Assembly: GCA_028284265.1 (NCBI GenBank) | Contig: JANQRZ010000013.1 | Span: 1-64,000 of the forward strand | Origin: Rhodothermales bacterium | GTDB taxonomy: Bacteria > Bacteroidota > Rhodothermia > Rhodothermales > JANQRZ01 | Length of the DNA: 64,000 bases | Direction: 5' to 3' | Shown: positions 6,420 to 15,610 of the stretch, one piece after another | Position numbering within the stretch: position 1 is the first letter of the stretch | How the letters are laid out: every line of letters starts with the position of its first letter | Program-made: the position numbers and the translations under genes | Notes under the pieces: model-generated | Databases searched by the model: none | The model's input: only the letters and a program-made list of their open reading frames with translations | What the model was told of the DNA's origin: nothing

Positions 6420-8729
6420 TCAGCGTAACACGGTGAGGTGCTGCGAGGTGTGGCGCGTGCCCGACGACAGCCGAACGAGATAGACTCCGCTCGGCAGGTT
6501 GCTTGCGTCGAAGGTCGCTTCGTGCGTGCCTGCGCCCTGCGCGCCGTCCGCGAGCCTGGCGACCCGGCGACCAAGCACGTCGTAGACGGCCAGCGTCACG
6601 TCGGCGGATACGGGCAGCGAGTAGCAGAACGTTGTCGTCTCGCGTACCGGGTTTGGGAACGGAACTCTTAGCGAGAGTGTCTCGCCATCGGTGCCTGCCT
6701 CGCTGTCTGCGATGAACGGGGCGTCGAAGAGGTACACGCCCGTTTCGCCTGCTGCGAGGGCGATGCGACTCAATCCATCCGGACTGTCTTCGCGGAGAAC
6801 AGCGGCTATGCCGATGCCCCGATCTGTGCTCTCAAAGCTTCGGGTCTCTTCCAGAAAGTAGCCAAACTCTCGGAGGCCGAAAAAATCGTCGGCGACGTAG
6901 GCCACTGGGAAGAAAACATCTCCAGCGAAACCGGCTGCGACGGTTACATCTCGTGCTTGCGTTTGCGTTGCTGACGTTCCAAGAGATATCAAATCGGACG
7001 GATCGTCAACGTCCACGATCCTCAGTCCTTCTTGGCCATCTGCTACGTAAGCATAGTCGAAATTGAACTTACTGTCGAGAGTGATCGCGTTGAGGAAGCC
7101 GAAGCTCGGCTCGGCGTCGAGTTGGACGATGTTGGCGGGGTCCGACACGTCGAGGGTGAGCATCCCGCCGCCGAAGCTGACGAGGTAGGCGATGGCGTCG
7201 CGCACCTCCACGTCGATAGCGTTCGAGCCAATCGGGAAGCCGCCGAGTTCGGTCACGTTCGCCGGGTCGCTCGCGTCGAGGACGACGAGGCCGCTGAAGC
7301 CGTTGGCGAGGTAGACCGTCGTTCCTACCACGTCGAGGCCGAACGCCTGATTCGGAGAGCCGTAGCTGCCGATGATCTCGGGATTCGCGGGATCGCTCAC
7401 GTCGAGGATCGTCAGGCCGGTTCCGCCGAAGTCCGAGTCGGTGACATAGGCGAAGCCGTCCGCTACGACCACCTCCTGCGTGTTCGGTGGCACGTCGACC
7501 TGGGCGATCTCCGCCGCCGTCTCGCCGCTTGTGTCGATGATCCGTAGCTGCCCGGCGAGGTCCGTGACGTAGAGCAGATCGCCGTCGAAGAATGGCTTGT
7601 GCGAGAAGCCTGCGCCCGCCACGAAAGCGGACTCGGAGAAACCGCTGCCGAAGTCTCCAAGGGCGTAAAACCCCTTGAACCGCTCGGCTAGCAGGACGGT
7701 GCTGCTTCCTGCATAATCGACGCTGAGGGCTTGGTTGGCCTCGAAGAACGCCTCTTCCGTGATATCGCTGGGGTCCGATACGTCAAGGGCACGAAGACCG
7801 TCGAGGCCGGGGAGGTAGGCGGTGTCGCCGTCGAAGGCGATCTCGTAGGTCGTCTCGCCGCCGGTAGCAAAGCGGCCAAGTTCGGTAGGATTCGCCGGGT
7901 CGCTCACGTCAAGTACGATGAGGCCGAAGTTGCCCGTGAGGTAGGCTACGTCGTCGCGCACAGCAACGTAGGTGGCGAACTCGCCGTTGGTACCGAATGC
8001 GCCGACCTCAGACGGGGCCTCGGGGTCGGTCAGGTCATACACGCGCAAGCCATCGACTCCGGTGGCGACGTAGAGCGTTGCGCCGTCCACCCACGCTCCG
8101 TTGGCTGAGCCGGGGGTGTCTTGCGCCGACACTTCGGCAGGCGTCGAGGGATCGGACACGTCGTAGACCACGATCCCGCTGGTGCCCACGCCTGCGTAGG
8201 CGTAGTTTCCTGAGATCGCAATGGCAAGCACGTCCCGCCCTTCGATACGACCGGCTTCTTGCAGATTGCCGAGGTCGGAGATGTCGAGAATCAGAAGGCC
8301 TGCGTCTTTGCGAAGCGCGAGGTAGGCGAGGTCAAACCCCTGCACGACCATGTCTGTCGGTTGAGCATCGAGCACGAAGCGGTCGAGTTCGAGCGGGTAC
8401 ATCTCCGGCGGTTCGGCGGGTCCGTCGAGTGCCGTGGCGACGAGCGCGGCACCGTTCTGGTGGAGCAGACTCAAGGGATCGATAGCTCGCACGAGTTTGG
8501 TCGAGCCTTCGGGGAGATACTGCCGCAGCGAAAGCTCATCGCCACCGCCGCCTCTGGGGGCTTCTGCTGGCGGTGCGGTGAGACCGAGTGGCACCGGCTC
8601 GCCGGTCAGCAGGTCGAAGACCGGCACGTTGAGCGAGGCCGGGGCTTGGGCCGCGAGGCCGGGGGCGAGTGCGACCAGAAGCAAGGCGACGGTCAGGCAG
8701 CGGGTAGAGATTGTAGCAAACGGCATCAT
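6420..8729 (-). CDS. Secreted LVIVD beta-propeller protein with T9SS tail
   Basis: This 769-residue protein begins with a signal peptide (ending PGLAAQA). It then has about ten LVIVD-type repeats, recognisable by the recurring (I/V)xDVSDPxxPxExG element, from near residue 120 to 620. LVIVD repeats fold as beta-propellers and are common in secreted or cell-surface proteins; what they bind here is unknown. The last 80 residues form a T9SS sorting domain (PFPNPVRETTTFCYSL through SGVYLVRLSSG, ending LTVLR). The start is placed at the MM pair (8729) directly before the hydrophobic segment; an in-frame start at 8804 would add 25 basic residues. Confidence 0.85.
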   Translation of the reverse strand: MMPFATISTRCLTVALLLVALAPGLAAQAPASLNVPVFDLLTGEPVPLGLTAPPAEAPRGGGGDELSLRQYLPEGSTKLVRAIDPLSLLHQNGAALVATALDGPAEPPEMYPLELDRFVLDAQPTDMVVQGFDLAYLALRKDAGLLILDISDLGNLQEAGRIEGRDVLAIAISGNYAYAGVGTSGIVVYDVSDPSTPAEVSAQDTPGSANGAWVDGATLYVATGVDGLRVYDLTDPEAPSEVGAFGTNGEFATYVAVRDDVAYLTGNFGLIVLDVSDPANPTELGRFATGGETTYEIAFDGDTAYLPGLDGLRALDVSDPSDITEEAFFEANQALSVDYAGSSTVLLAERFKGFYALGDFGSGFSESAFVAGAGFSHKPFFDGDLLYVTDLAGQLRIIDTSGETAAEIAQVDVPPNTQEVVVADGFAYVTDSDFGGTGLTILDVSDPANPEIIGSYGSPNQAFGLDVVGTTVYLANGFSGLVVLDASDPANVTELGGFPIGSNAIDVEVRDAIAYLVSFGGGMLTLDVSDPANIVQLDAEPSFGFLNAITLDSKFNFDYAYVADGQEGLRIVDVDDPSDLISLGTSATQTQARDVTVAAGFAGDVFFPVAYVADDFFGLREFGYFLEETRSFESTDRGIGIAAVLREDSPDGLSRIALAAGETGVYLFDAPFIADSEAGTDGETLSLRVPFPNPVRETTTFCYSLPVSADVTLAVYDVLGRRVARLADGAQGAGTHEATFDASNLPSGVYLVRLSSGTRHTSQHLTVLR

Positions 8730-8835
8730 GGCACGAAGGGCGGGAACGGAGGAGGAGGCGAAAGAGAAGGATACACGGTAGGCACGGCGGCGAGGCCGTG
8801 TCAAGGTAGCCGCACGGTCTGATGCCTCCTTCTCT

Positions 8836-9024
8836 ATGATCGAAGTCGAGCACTTTTTCTCCTGCCCCTATTGCGGCGAGACCATCTCCATGATCCTCGA
8901 CCTCTCGATTCCAGAGCAGGCCTACGTCGAGGACTGCGAGGTGTGCTGCAACCCAATTCGCATTCACTATGCGACCGACGGAGAGATCGTCACAGCCTTC
9001 GAGGCGCGCAGCATTGAGCAATAG
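8836..9024 (+). CDS. CPXCG-motif cysteine-rich small protein
   Basis: This 62-residue protein belongs to the CPXCG family of small zinc-ribbon-like proteins. CPYCGE near residue 10 and CEVCCNPI near residue 36 would supply four zinc-ligand cysteines. The function of the family is not established. The ATG at 8836 is the only sensible start. It is divergent from the LVIVD gene across about 107 nt, which must hold promoters for both, and it lies upstream of the histidine kinase on the same strand. Confidence 0.88.
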   Translation: MIEVEHFFSCPYCGETISMILDLSIPEQAYVEDCEVCCNPIRIHYATDGEIVTAFEARSIEQ

Positions 9025-9152
9025 GCTATCTTTTGGTTCCATCCGCTGCTCATCGTGCGGTCGTCGTTGTGACGGAGAAGTGGGGGCTGCGTCGCCCGGA
9101 AGCAGAGGCGCAACCTAAAGCAGGGGAGAGCGAGACCGATGATTTCTTGGAG

Positions 9153-10856
9153 ATGACCCCGAGATCGCCTGCTTCGTTAACGCTGCACCGCATATTCCTC
9201 GGCTTTGCCAGCGTGGCTGGCTTGTCGGTGAACCTGGTCCTGTACTCGGACATCGCGCCGTGGTTTACCGCCGTGAGCGTGGTGACGTACACGTTCCCGC
9301 TGCTCATCCTCGCGGCCGTCTTGCTGCGCCCGGCATGGCATCGTCTGACGCGGGCCGGTGTGATCGCGGTGGTTTATGTGATTGCCCTCAGTGACACGCT
9401 GAAGATCACGGCCGTCGTCCATGAAGACACCGTCGTGTGGTTGGCCGTTGTGCCAGTGGTGACCACACTTGCTGTTAGCGTCCTCGCGCGGCGGGTGTGG
9501 GAAGTGCCCCTCTTCGGAGCCTACGTGCTCGGGGTCATGGGGCTGGGCGGGGCCATAGGACAGATGGACATAGCTGCCATAGCCATCGACGCGCTGGCCG
9601 TGGTAATCGTGGGGGTAGGACTGACCATCCTGACAGCCATCCGGCTCCGCGCCGAGGCTGCCCTTGATGTGGCCCTCGAGGTGGCTGAGCAGGAGCGCGC
9701 CCGTGCGGAGGCTGCGGCACGGGCGAAGACGGACTTCCTCGCCTCGATGAGTCACGAGATTCGGACGCCGATGAACGGGGTCCTCGGCATGGCGGCACTA
9801 CTCGCCGATACCGATCTCGACGACGAGCAAACCGAGTTTGTGGACACGATCCGCACGAGTGCGAACGTGCTCCTGACGATCATTAATGACATCCTCGACC
9901 TCTCGAAGATCGAGGCCGGGCGGGTGGTGTTGGAGTGTATTGCCTACGACCCGGTGCGTGTCGCACGGGACGCCGCCGCCATCATCCAACCTCAGGCCGA
10001 CGCGAAGGGGTTGTCGCTGGATGTCGAGGCCGTCGGCGTTCCGGTAGCGGTTCTCGGCGACCCCACGCGCGTCCATCAGATTCTGCTCAACCTGCTCTCG
10101 AACGCCGTCAAATTCACGGAGGTAGGAGGCATTCGTGTTACGCTCTCGGCTCCTGAGACGGGGCGGCTCCGCATAGACATTGGCGACTCTGGTGCCGGAA
10201 TCCCTACCTCTCGCCTTGATGCCATCTTCGGGGCGTTCACGCAGGCCGATGCTTCCACCACACGGATCCACGGGGGAACAGGCCTCGGACTCGCTATTGC
10301 GTCCCGCTTGGCCGAGCAGATGGAGGGGCGTCTGACGGTCGAGAGCAAGTTGGGGGATGGTTCCGTCTTCACCTTGGACATCAAGGCAGAGGCTACGGCT
10401 CCGTCCCCGGATGCTGTACCGGCTCGGGCCGATCTCGCGGGGGACGTTCGACCACTCCGAATCTTGCTTGCCGAGGACAATGCCGTGAACCAACTCGTAT
10501 CCGTTCGGGTGCTGGAACGTCTGGGCTATGAGGATATCGCTGTCGTTAGTGATGGCATTGCCGCCCTCGACGCATTGCACGAGGCCGTCACTGAGAGCCG
10601 ACCGTTCGATGTGGTGCTTATGGATGTCCAGATGCCGCGCCTCGACGGACACGCCGCCACAGAGCGGGTCCGAGCCGAGATGGCCCCCGAGGTCCAGCCA
10701 GCGGTCTACGTGCTCACCGCGAACGTGATGGAGAGCGACCGGGTGTCGGCTATGGCGGTTGGGGCCGACGGTTTCCTGACGAAACCCATCGACCGTGAGG
10801 AACTCGCGCGTGTGCTTGCCGAGGCACACGGTATCGAGCAGGGAGAGAGCGGCTAG
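9153..10856 (+). CDS. Membrane hybrid sensor histidine kinase
   Basis: Five or six hydrophobic segments occupy about residues 10-160. A short coiled coil then leads to a HisKA domain with phospho-acceptor His201 ([12 protein letters not shown]). The HATPase domain shows the N box ([11 protein letters not shown]), DSGAGI and [10 protein letters not shown] receiver domain follows from about residue 435 ([10 protein letters not shown]), with phospho-acceptor Asp491 ([13 protein letters not shown]) and the conserved Lys in FLTKPID. There is no DNA-binding output domain, so phosphoryl transfer to another protein is likely. The start is uncertain: GTG 9069 and TTG 9033 are in frame, and the ATG at 9153 is used because it begins just before the membrane part. 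It lies upstream of the polysaccharide locus, but no link is shown. Confidence 0.9.
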   Translation: MTPRSPASLTLHRIFLGFASVAGLSVNLVLYSDIAPWFTAVSVVTYTFPLLILAAVLLRPAWHRLTRAGVIAVVYVIALSDTLKITAVVHEDTVVWLAVVPVVTTLAVSVLARRVWEVPLFGAYVLGVMGLGGAIGQMDIAAIAIDALAVVIVGVGLTILTAIRLRAEAALDVALEVAEQERARAEAAARAKTDFLASMSHEIRTPMNGVLGMAALLADTDLDDEQTEFVDTIRTSANVLLTIINDILDLSKIEAGRVVLECIAYDPVRVARDAAAIIQPQADAKGLSLDVEAVGVPVAVLGDPTRVHQILLNLLSNAVKFTEVGGIRVTLSAPETGRLRIDIGDSGAGIPTSRLDAIFGAFTQADASTTRIHGGTGLGLAIASRLAEQMEGRLTVESKLGDGSVFTLDIKAEATAPSPDAVPARADLAGDVRPLRILLAEDNAVNQLVSVRVLERLGYEDIAVVSDGIAALDALHEAVTESRPFDVVLMDVQMPRLDGHAATERVRAEMAPEVQPAVYVLTANVMESDRVSAMAVGADGFLTKPIDREELARVLAEAHGIEQGESG

Positions 10857-11206
10857 ACGGGGAGTTTTCCGTCAAGCGTTGGCGACGGTCGGGGAAGAGG
10901 GTATGTTACCCGGTACGTGCCATGTCTAATGCATTCAACGAGGGGGTACGCCGAGCCTATTCGTGAGGTAAACAGGAGGCCTCGCAGGGAGGGGAAAGGG
11001 GAACGCGGTTTGGTAGACGATCTCCAGCGTCAATCCCGTTCTCTGGAGGCGAAATAGAAGGAGGTTTGGGAAAGGTCTTCCCTTGCTCCGAGAAAGGTTT
11101 TCCACCTTTTAAGTTCGATCCTGGAACGTGCGATTACCTGATTCAAGCGATGTATGCATAAAAACCCTCCTTGGACTTAGCTCGCCCCACCGTGGAACCT
11201 ACCTAC
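10857..11206 (+). promoter_or_regulatory. Non-coding leader region before the polysaccharide locus
   Basis: About 350 nt without a supportable gene separate the histidine kinase from the first capsule gene, unusually long for this window. It probably holds the promoter of the 18-kb locus. I see two near-identical 12-mers (listed separately), the short palindrome TATGCATA near 11154-11161, and only a weak 5-bp hairpin after the kinase stop. No convincing -35/-10 pair or Bacteroidota-type promoter could be picked out by eye. Confidence 0.5.
11070..11103 (+). promoter_or_regulatory. Paired GAAAGGTYTTCC direct repeats, possible operator
   Basis: GAAAGGTCTTCC (11070-11081) and GAAAGGTTTTCC (11092-11103) differ at one base. 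They are spaced 22 nt start to start, close to two turns of the helix, so they face the same side of the DNA. Each copy is itself close to palindromic (GGAAAG/CTTCC). They lie about 105 nt before the BY-kinase start codon. A regulator bound as two dimers is a reasonable guess; the factor is unknown. Confidence 0.4.
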
Positions 11207-13633
11207 ATGAATCGACCTATTCTGCCCGGTGCAGCGAACATCACGACCGGTCCCGGTGCCGCAGGGGTGCCTTCGGGACACGGAGCGATGCCGATGATGG
11301 AGCCTGAGCAAGAGCCGTTCGCCGAACTGTCGCTCGCAAGCATACTGGAGACGTTCCGGCGGGGGTGGAAGATCATCCTCCTAACCACCCTCGCGATCTT
11401 TGCCATCACGGCGCTCTATACGTTTACCCAGTCGCCGCTCTATCGAACCGCGAGCGTTGTGCTCGTGGACACCAACAAAAACCAGAGCTGGAGCGCCAAC
11501 TCTATCGAGAGCCTGCTCTCTTTCGGTGGCGACTCGCGTACCCTCTACAATGAGGTCGAGATTCTGCGGCAGTCCGTCCCGCTCGCCGAGCGCGTGGCTG
11601 CTCGGCTGTCCGATGTGGCCTCCGCCCCGACGCCGCTGATGCAGAATGAAGAGGGCGAGGTAGTGCCTGTCGGCGAGATGGCGCGCACCATGCTCGAAGA
11701 GCGCGTCCGCTTCGCCCCGGTAAGCGACTACGCCGACCTCATCCGCATCACCGCCAACAGCACTAGCCCCGACGAAGCGGCCCTCATGGCGAACCTGTAC
11801 GCAGAGGAGTACCTCCAGCGTAGCCAAGAAACCAGCCGTGCCAGCATCTCCAGCTCGCGCTCATTCCTAGAGGGTCAGGAAGAAAAGCGACGCGAGGACC
11901 TTCGGCTGATCGAGGACCAGCTTCGGCAGTTCATGACGCAGGAGGGGGCGGTCGCGCTCGACTCCGAAGGCCAGAACGCTGTCACCCAGATCGCGGCCCT
12001 TGATGCAGCGCTCGAAGAGACGCGCGTCGAGCTAGAGATGGAGCAGGCCGCCCTCGGGTCCATCGAAGCCGAAGTGGAGCGCGTCGAGCCGGGCCTTACG
12101 CGGCGCATCGCCTCGGGGGTGGAGAACGAGATCCGCGTGCTCCAAGAGCGCATAGCCGAACTCGAACTCCAAGCCAGCGACTTCTACTCGGTCGATCCGA
12201 CGCTCATGGGCGAGGAGGCGCGCAATCCCGAACTCCTCCAGATCACCTCGCGCATCGAGCGCCTCCGGCAGCAGGTCGATGACCTCTCGCAGCAGTATGT
12301 CGAGGAGGTCCTCGCGGTCGGCGGCCTAGACGTGAGCACGGGTGGAGCGTCCGGCCTCGGCTACATCACCGGACTTCAGCGCGACGTCGTCCAGAAGCGT
12401 ATCCGCGTGCAAGGCTTGGAGGCCAAGGCTGCCGCGCTGCAAGCACAGGTCGGCGAGTACGAAGGCCGCCTGCGCGAGATTCCGCGTCAGACCATCCAAC
12501 TCGCCCAGCTTCAGCGCCAGCGCCAAGCGACGGAGCGGACCTACCTCTTCCTCGTCGAGAAGCTGCAGGAAGCCCGTGTAGCCGAGGAGTCTGAGTTGGG
12601 CTATGTCGAGGTCATCCGCCGCGCCGACGTGCCGGTGGAGCCGGTGCGCCCGCGTCCTTTCCTGAACCTTCTGTTCGGGCTGCTGTTCGGCTTCGCCGCT
12701 GGGGTGGGAGGGGCCGTGCTCTGGAATGCTCTCGACCACCGGATCAAGACGCCGGAAGACCTCCGCGCCCACGGCTTCACGATGCTCGGCGCGATCCCGG
12801 ACATGAAGGCTGTCATCAAGCGCAACTTCAGCGGCCAAGAGAAAGTCCGCATCGACTCGCACGAGGTGAACACGACCGTCGCGTCGGTGCTCCACCCGCT
12901 CTCCCCACTCGCCGAAGCGTTCCGGCAACTGAGGACCAATATCCAGTTCAGCTTGCCCGACAAGAAGGTCGAGGTCATGATGGTCACCAGTTCTGGCCCG
13001 AGCGAGGGCAAGAGCACGACCGCCATGAACATCGCCGTCTCGATGGCGCAGGCGGGCCACCGGACGCTCTACGTGGACGCCGATCTCCGCAAGCCGAAAG
13101 GCCACACACTCCTCGGCCTGACCCGCTACAACGGTCTCTCGGAGCTCCTCTTTCGCCGGGGTGCCATCGACTGGGAGAGCTACCACCAGCCGCTCCGCGT
13201 GACGTGGAAAGAGTTCGATGATGCCGTCGAGAACCTCTACGTCGTGCCTGCGGGCAAGCATGTCCCCAACCCCGCTGAACTGCTCAACTCCCAGCGCATG
13301 GCTGAACTCGTCGCCGAGATGCGCGAGTCGTTCGACGTAGTCATCATCGACACGCCGCCGGTGTTGGCCGTGACCGATGCCGTGCTCGTGTCCCGGCTGT
13401 GCGATGCCATCGTGTTTCTCTCTGTCGCCGGGCAAACGAGCTGGCGTTCGCTGGTGCGGACGCGCGAAGGGATTAGCGTCTCCGGCACCCCGGTCATCGG
13501 CACCGTCCTCAACCGGTTCGACGAACGGACCAAGGGGTATGGCTACGGCTACGGGTATGGCTACGGCAGCATGGACGACTTCATGCTGGCCCCCGCAGGC
13601 GAAACGCCGCTTCAAGACCCCGTCGAAGCCTGA
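11207..13633 (+). CDS. Wzz-type co-polymerase fused to BY-kinase (tyrosine autokinase)
   Basis: This 808-residue inner-membrane protein controls polysaccharide chain length and export. A first membrane segment lies near residues 50-70 and a second near 485-505. A long coiled-coil periplasmic region lies between them, with a GNVR-type end before the second segment. The cytoplasmic kinase has Walker A (GPSEGKSTT, about 598), Walker A' (LYVDADLRKP) and Walker B (VVIIDTPPVL). It ends in a tyrosine cluster of alternating Gly-Tyr (about 778-790), the usual autophosphorylation tail. Start choice: the ATG at 11207; GTG 11192 and TTG 11171 are in-frame alternatives. It opens the polysaccharide locus. 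Confidence 0.92.
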   Translation: MNRPILPGAANITTGPGAAGVPSGHGAMPMMEPEQEPFAELSLASILETFRRGWKIILLTTLAIFAITALYTFTQSPLYRTASVVLVDTNKNQSWSANSIESLLSFGGDSRTLYNEVEILRQSVPLAERVAARLSDVASAPTPLMQNEEGEVVPVGEMARTMLEERVRFAPVSDYADLIRITANSTSPDEAALMANLYAEEYLQRSQETSRASISSSRSFLEGQEEKRREDLRLIEDQLRQFMTQEGAVALDSEGQNAVTQIAALDAALEETRVELEMEQAALGSIEAEVERVEPGLTRRIASGVENEIRVLQERIAELELQASDFYSVDPTLMGEEARNPELLQITSRIERLRQQVDDLSQQYVEEVLAVGGLDVSTGGASGLGYITGLQRDVVQKRIRVQGLEAKAAALQAQVGEYEGRLREIPRQTIQLAQLQRQRQATERTYLFLVEKLQEARVAEESELGYVEVIRRADVPVEPVRPRPFLNLLFGLLFGFAAGVGGAVLWNALDHRIKTPEDLRAHGFTMLGAIPDMKAVIKRNFSGQEKVRIDSHEVNTTVASVLHPLSPLAEAFRQLRTNIQFSLPDKKVEVMMVTSSGPSEGKSTTAMNIAVSMAQAGHRTLYVDADLRKPKGHTLLGLTRYNGLSELLFRRGAIDWESYHQPLRVTWKEFDDAVENLYVVPAGKHVPNPAELLNSQRMAELVAEMRESFDVVIIDTPPVLAVTDAVLVSRLCDAIVFLSVAGQTSWRSLVRTREGISVSGTPVIGTVLNRFDERTKGYGYGYGYGYGSMDDFMLAPAGETPLQDPVEA

Positions 13634-13677
13634 ACGAATCCATTCAGCACCCTCCGCCCATTACCGCCACACGCTGC

Positions 13678-14157
13678 ATGAAACGCCTCTCCTTTATCGC
13701 CTTCCTGCTGGTAGCCTTCGCCGGGCCGACGGCTCACGCGCAGATCGTCACCGCCACGCCGGGCGTCTCCGTCTACCGCTACGCCGAACCCGGCCGCACG
13801 ACGATAAACGTCCAGGTATGGGGCGATGTGCGGACACCGGGCCTCTATCAAGTAGAAGCCGGAACCGACTTGCTCAACTTGCTCTCGTATGCCGGTGGTC
13901 CGCAAGCCGGTATGCAGCGGGGCGAGGAGGACCGCATCATCCACGTGCAACTCACGCGCATTCAGGGTGGCCGCCAGAGCGTCCTCTTTGAGAAAACACT
14001 CGACCAACTGTTCGCCGACGGCTATCCCGAACTCCAAGAAGGCGACCTCATGACGGTACGCACCGAAGTCAAGACCGGGATCGCGCTGCGCGATGTAGCC
14101 GTATTCACCTCTTCACTCGGCACGCTTGCGCTCGTCATCCTCCGCCTCACAGAGTAG
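13678..14157 (+). CDS. Short SLBB-domain polysaccharide export protein
   Basis: This 159-residue protein has a signal peptide (ending AHAQ) and one SLBB domain (VQVWGDVRTPGLYQVEAGTDLLNLLSYAGG, residues about 40-70). A C-terminal hydrophobic helix (FTSSLGTLALVILRL) could span a membrane, like the C-terminal helix of Wza. It lacks the N-terminal polysaccharide-export (PES) domain that full outer-membrane export proteins carry. It sits directly between the BY-kinase and the sugar-nucleotide genes, so a role in export is likely. Either a full-length partner is encoded elsewhere or the Wzi/porin-like proteins fill the gap. Confidence 0.8.
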   Translation: MKRLSFIAFLLVAFAGPTAHAQIVTATPGVSVYRYAEPGRTTINVQVWGDVRTPGLYQVEAGTDLLNLLSYAGGPQAGMQRGEEDRIIHVQLTRIQGGRQSVLFEKTLDQLFADGYPELQEGDLMTVRTEVKTGIALRDVAVFTSSLGTLALVILRLTE

Positions 14158-14197
14158 CCGCGCCCCTTCCCTTCCGCCTATCAAGACCTACTTTCCT

Positions 14198-15601
14198 GTG
14201 ACTACCAACAGCACATCCTCCGCTCAACGACTCCTCGATCTCGCTGCTTCCGGCGAGGCCACCGTCGGCGTCATCGGCCTCGGCTATGTCGGCCTCCCGC
14301 TTGCCGTCGAATGCGCTAGCGCCGGATACCGCGTGCTCGGCTTCGATGTGAGCGCGCCCGTCGTCGAGCGCATCAACCGAGGCGAGAGCCACATCGGCGA
14401 CGTGCCCTCGGATTCGCTCCGGCCCCACGCCGAGAGTGGCCAGATCGAGGCGACGACCGACATGGGCCGCCTCGGCGAGTGCGACGTGATCTCGATCTGC
14501 GTCCCGACGCCGCTCAACAAGATCAAGGACCCCGACCTCGGCTACGTACTCAGTGCGGCGCGGGTTATCAAAGACAGCCTTCGCCCCGGCCAACTCGTCA
14601 TCTTGGAGAGCACCACCTATCCCGGCACGACCGATGAAGTGCTTCTGCCCGTGCTTGCCGAGACTGGGCTGACCGTCGGTGAGGATTTCTTCCTCTGCTT
14701 CTCGCCCGAGCGCGTGGACCCCGGCAACGCGACGTGGCACACAAAGAACACCCCCAAGGTGATCGGTGGCGTGACCGCCGCGTGCGCCGAGGTCGGTGTA
14801 GCCGCCTACGACCGGGTGTTCGACACGCTTGTGCCGGTCGAGAGTGCGCGGGCGGCGGAGTTGGTCAAGGTCTACGAGAACACCTTCCGCATGATCAACA
14901 TCGCCCTCGCCAACGAACTGGCGCAGGCGTGCGACAAGCTCGATGTGAGCGTGTGGGACGTGATCGAGGCGGCGGCAACGAAGCCGTTCGGGTTCATGAA
15001 GTTCACCCCCGGCCCCGGCCTCGGCGGACATTGCATCCCGCTCGATCCGCACTACCTCTCGTGGAAGATGCGGACCCTCGCCTATAAGACGCGGATGATC
15101 GAACTCGCCTCGGAGATCAATGCCGAGATGCCCGACTACGTCGTCCAGAAAGTGGCTGACGCGCTCAACGATGACGCCAAGGCGATTCGTGGCAGCCGCC
15201 TCCTCATCCTCGGCATTGCCTACAAGAAGAACATCGACGACTTGCGCGAAAGCCCGGCGCTCGAAATCATCCGCTTGCTTCAGGAGAAGGGCGCCGACGT
15301 GCAGTACCACGACCCCTTCTGCCCGACCATCGCCGATGACGGGCATACGTCGATCCAGCACCTCCCGCTCCACAGCCGCCCGCTCACCGAGGCCGAACTG
15401 AGCAACACCGACGCGGTGATCCTCATCACCGACCACGACAACGTGGACTACCAACTCGTCATCGACTCGGTGCCGCTGATCGTCGATACGCGCGGGAAGA
15501 TGCGGGCTTGCTGCGAAGGATCGGCGCGTGTCGTGGGTCTCTCGGGCCGCGAGATGGGCGACGAGCAAGCCGAGAACCTCGCGCCCGTACTGATGCGGTA
15601 A
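14198..15601 (+). CDS. wbpA: UDP-GlcNAc 6-dehydrogenase (WbpA-like)
   Basis: It oxidises UDP-GlcNAc to UDP-GlcNAcA with two NAD, the first step towards UDP-ManNAc3NAcA. The 467-residue protein has the N-terminal Rossmann motif GVIGLGYVGLPLA, the SPERVDPGN motif, and catalytic Cys279 in GLGGHCIPLDP. The C-terminal domain has LILGIAYKKNIDDLRESPA. Family members act on UDP-Glc, UDP-GlcNAc or UDP-ManNAc; the WbpB, D, E and I neighbours favour UDP-GlcNAc. The GTG at 14198 is used because it precedes the NAD domain by a normal length; an in-frame upstream start would overlap the SLBB gene. Confidence 0.9.
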   Translation: MTTNSTSSAQRLLDLAASGEATVGVIGLGYVGLPLAVECASAGYRVLGFDVSAPVVERINRGESHIGDVPSDSLRPHAESGQIEATTDMGRLGECDVISICVPTPLNKIKDPDLGYVLSAARVIKDSLRPGQLVILESTTYPGTTDEVLLPVLAETGLTVGEDFFLCFSPERVDPGNATWHTKNTPKVIGGVTAACAEVGVAAYDRVFDTLVPVESARAAELVKVYENTFRMINIALANELAQACDKLDVSVWDVIEAAATKPFGFMKFTPGPGLGGHCIPLDPHYLSWKMRTLAYKTRMIELASEINAEMPDYVVQKVADALNDDAKAIRGSRLLILGIAYKKNIDDLRESPALEIIRLLQEKGADVQYHDPFCPTIADDGHTSIQHLPLHSRPLTEAELSNTDAVILITDHDNVDYQLVIDSVPLIVDTRGKMRACCEGSARVVGLSGREMGDEQAENLAPVLMR

Positions 15602-15610
15602 CACTCCACC

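Noticed and set aside
10857-11206. A sigma-54 promoter before the BY-kinase
   Set aside because: TGGAACG near 11122 resembles a -24 box, but no GC at the matching -12 position follows.
13537-13575. Tandem repeat of TATGGCTACGGC type
   Set aside because: It lies in the BY-kinase gene and encodes its Gly-Tyr tail, so it is explained by the protein.
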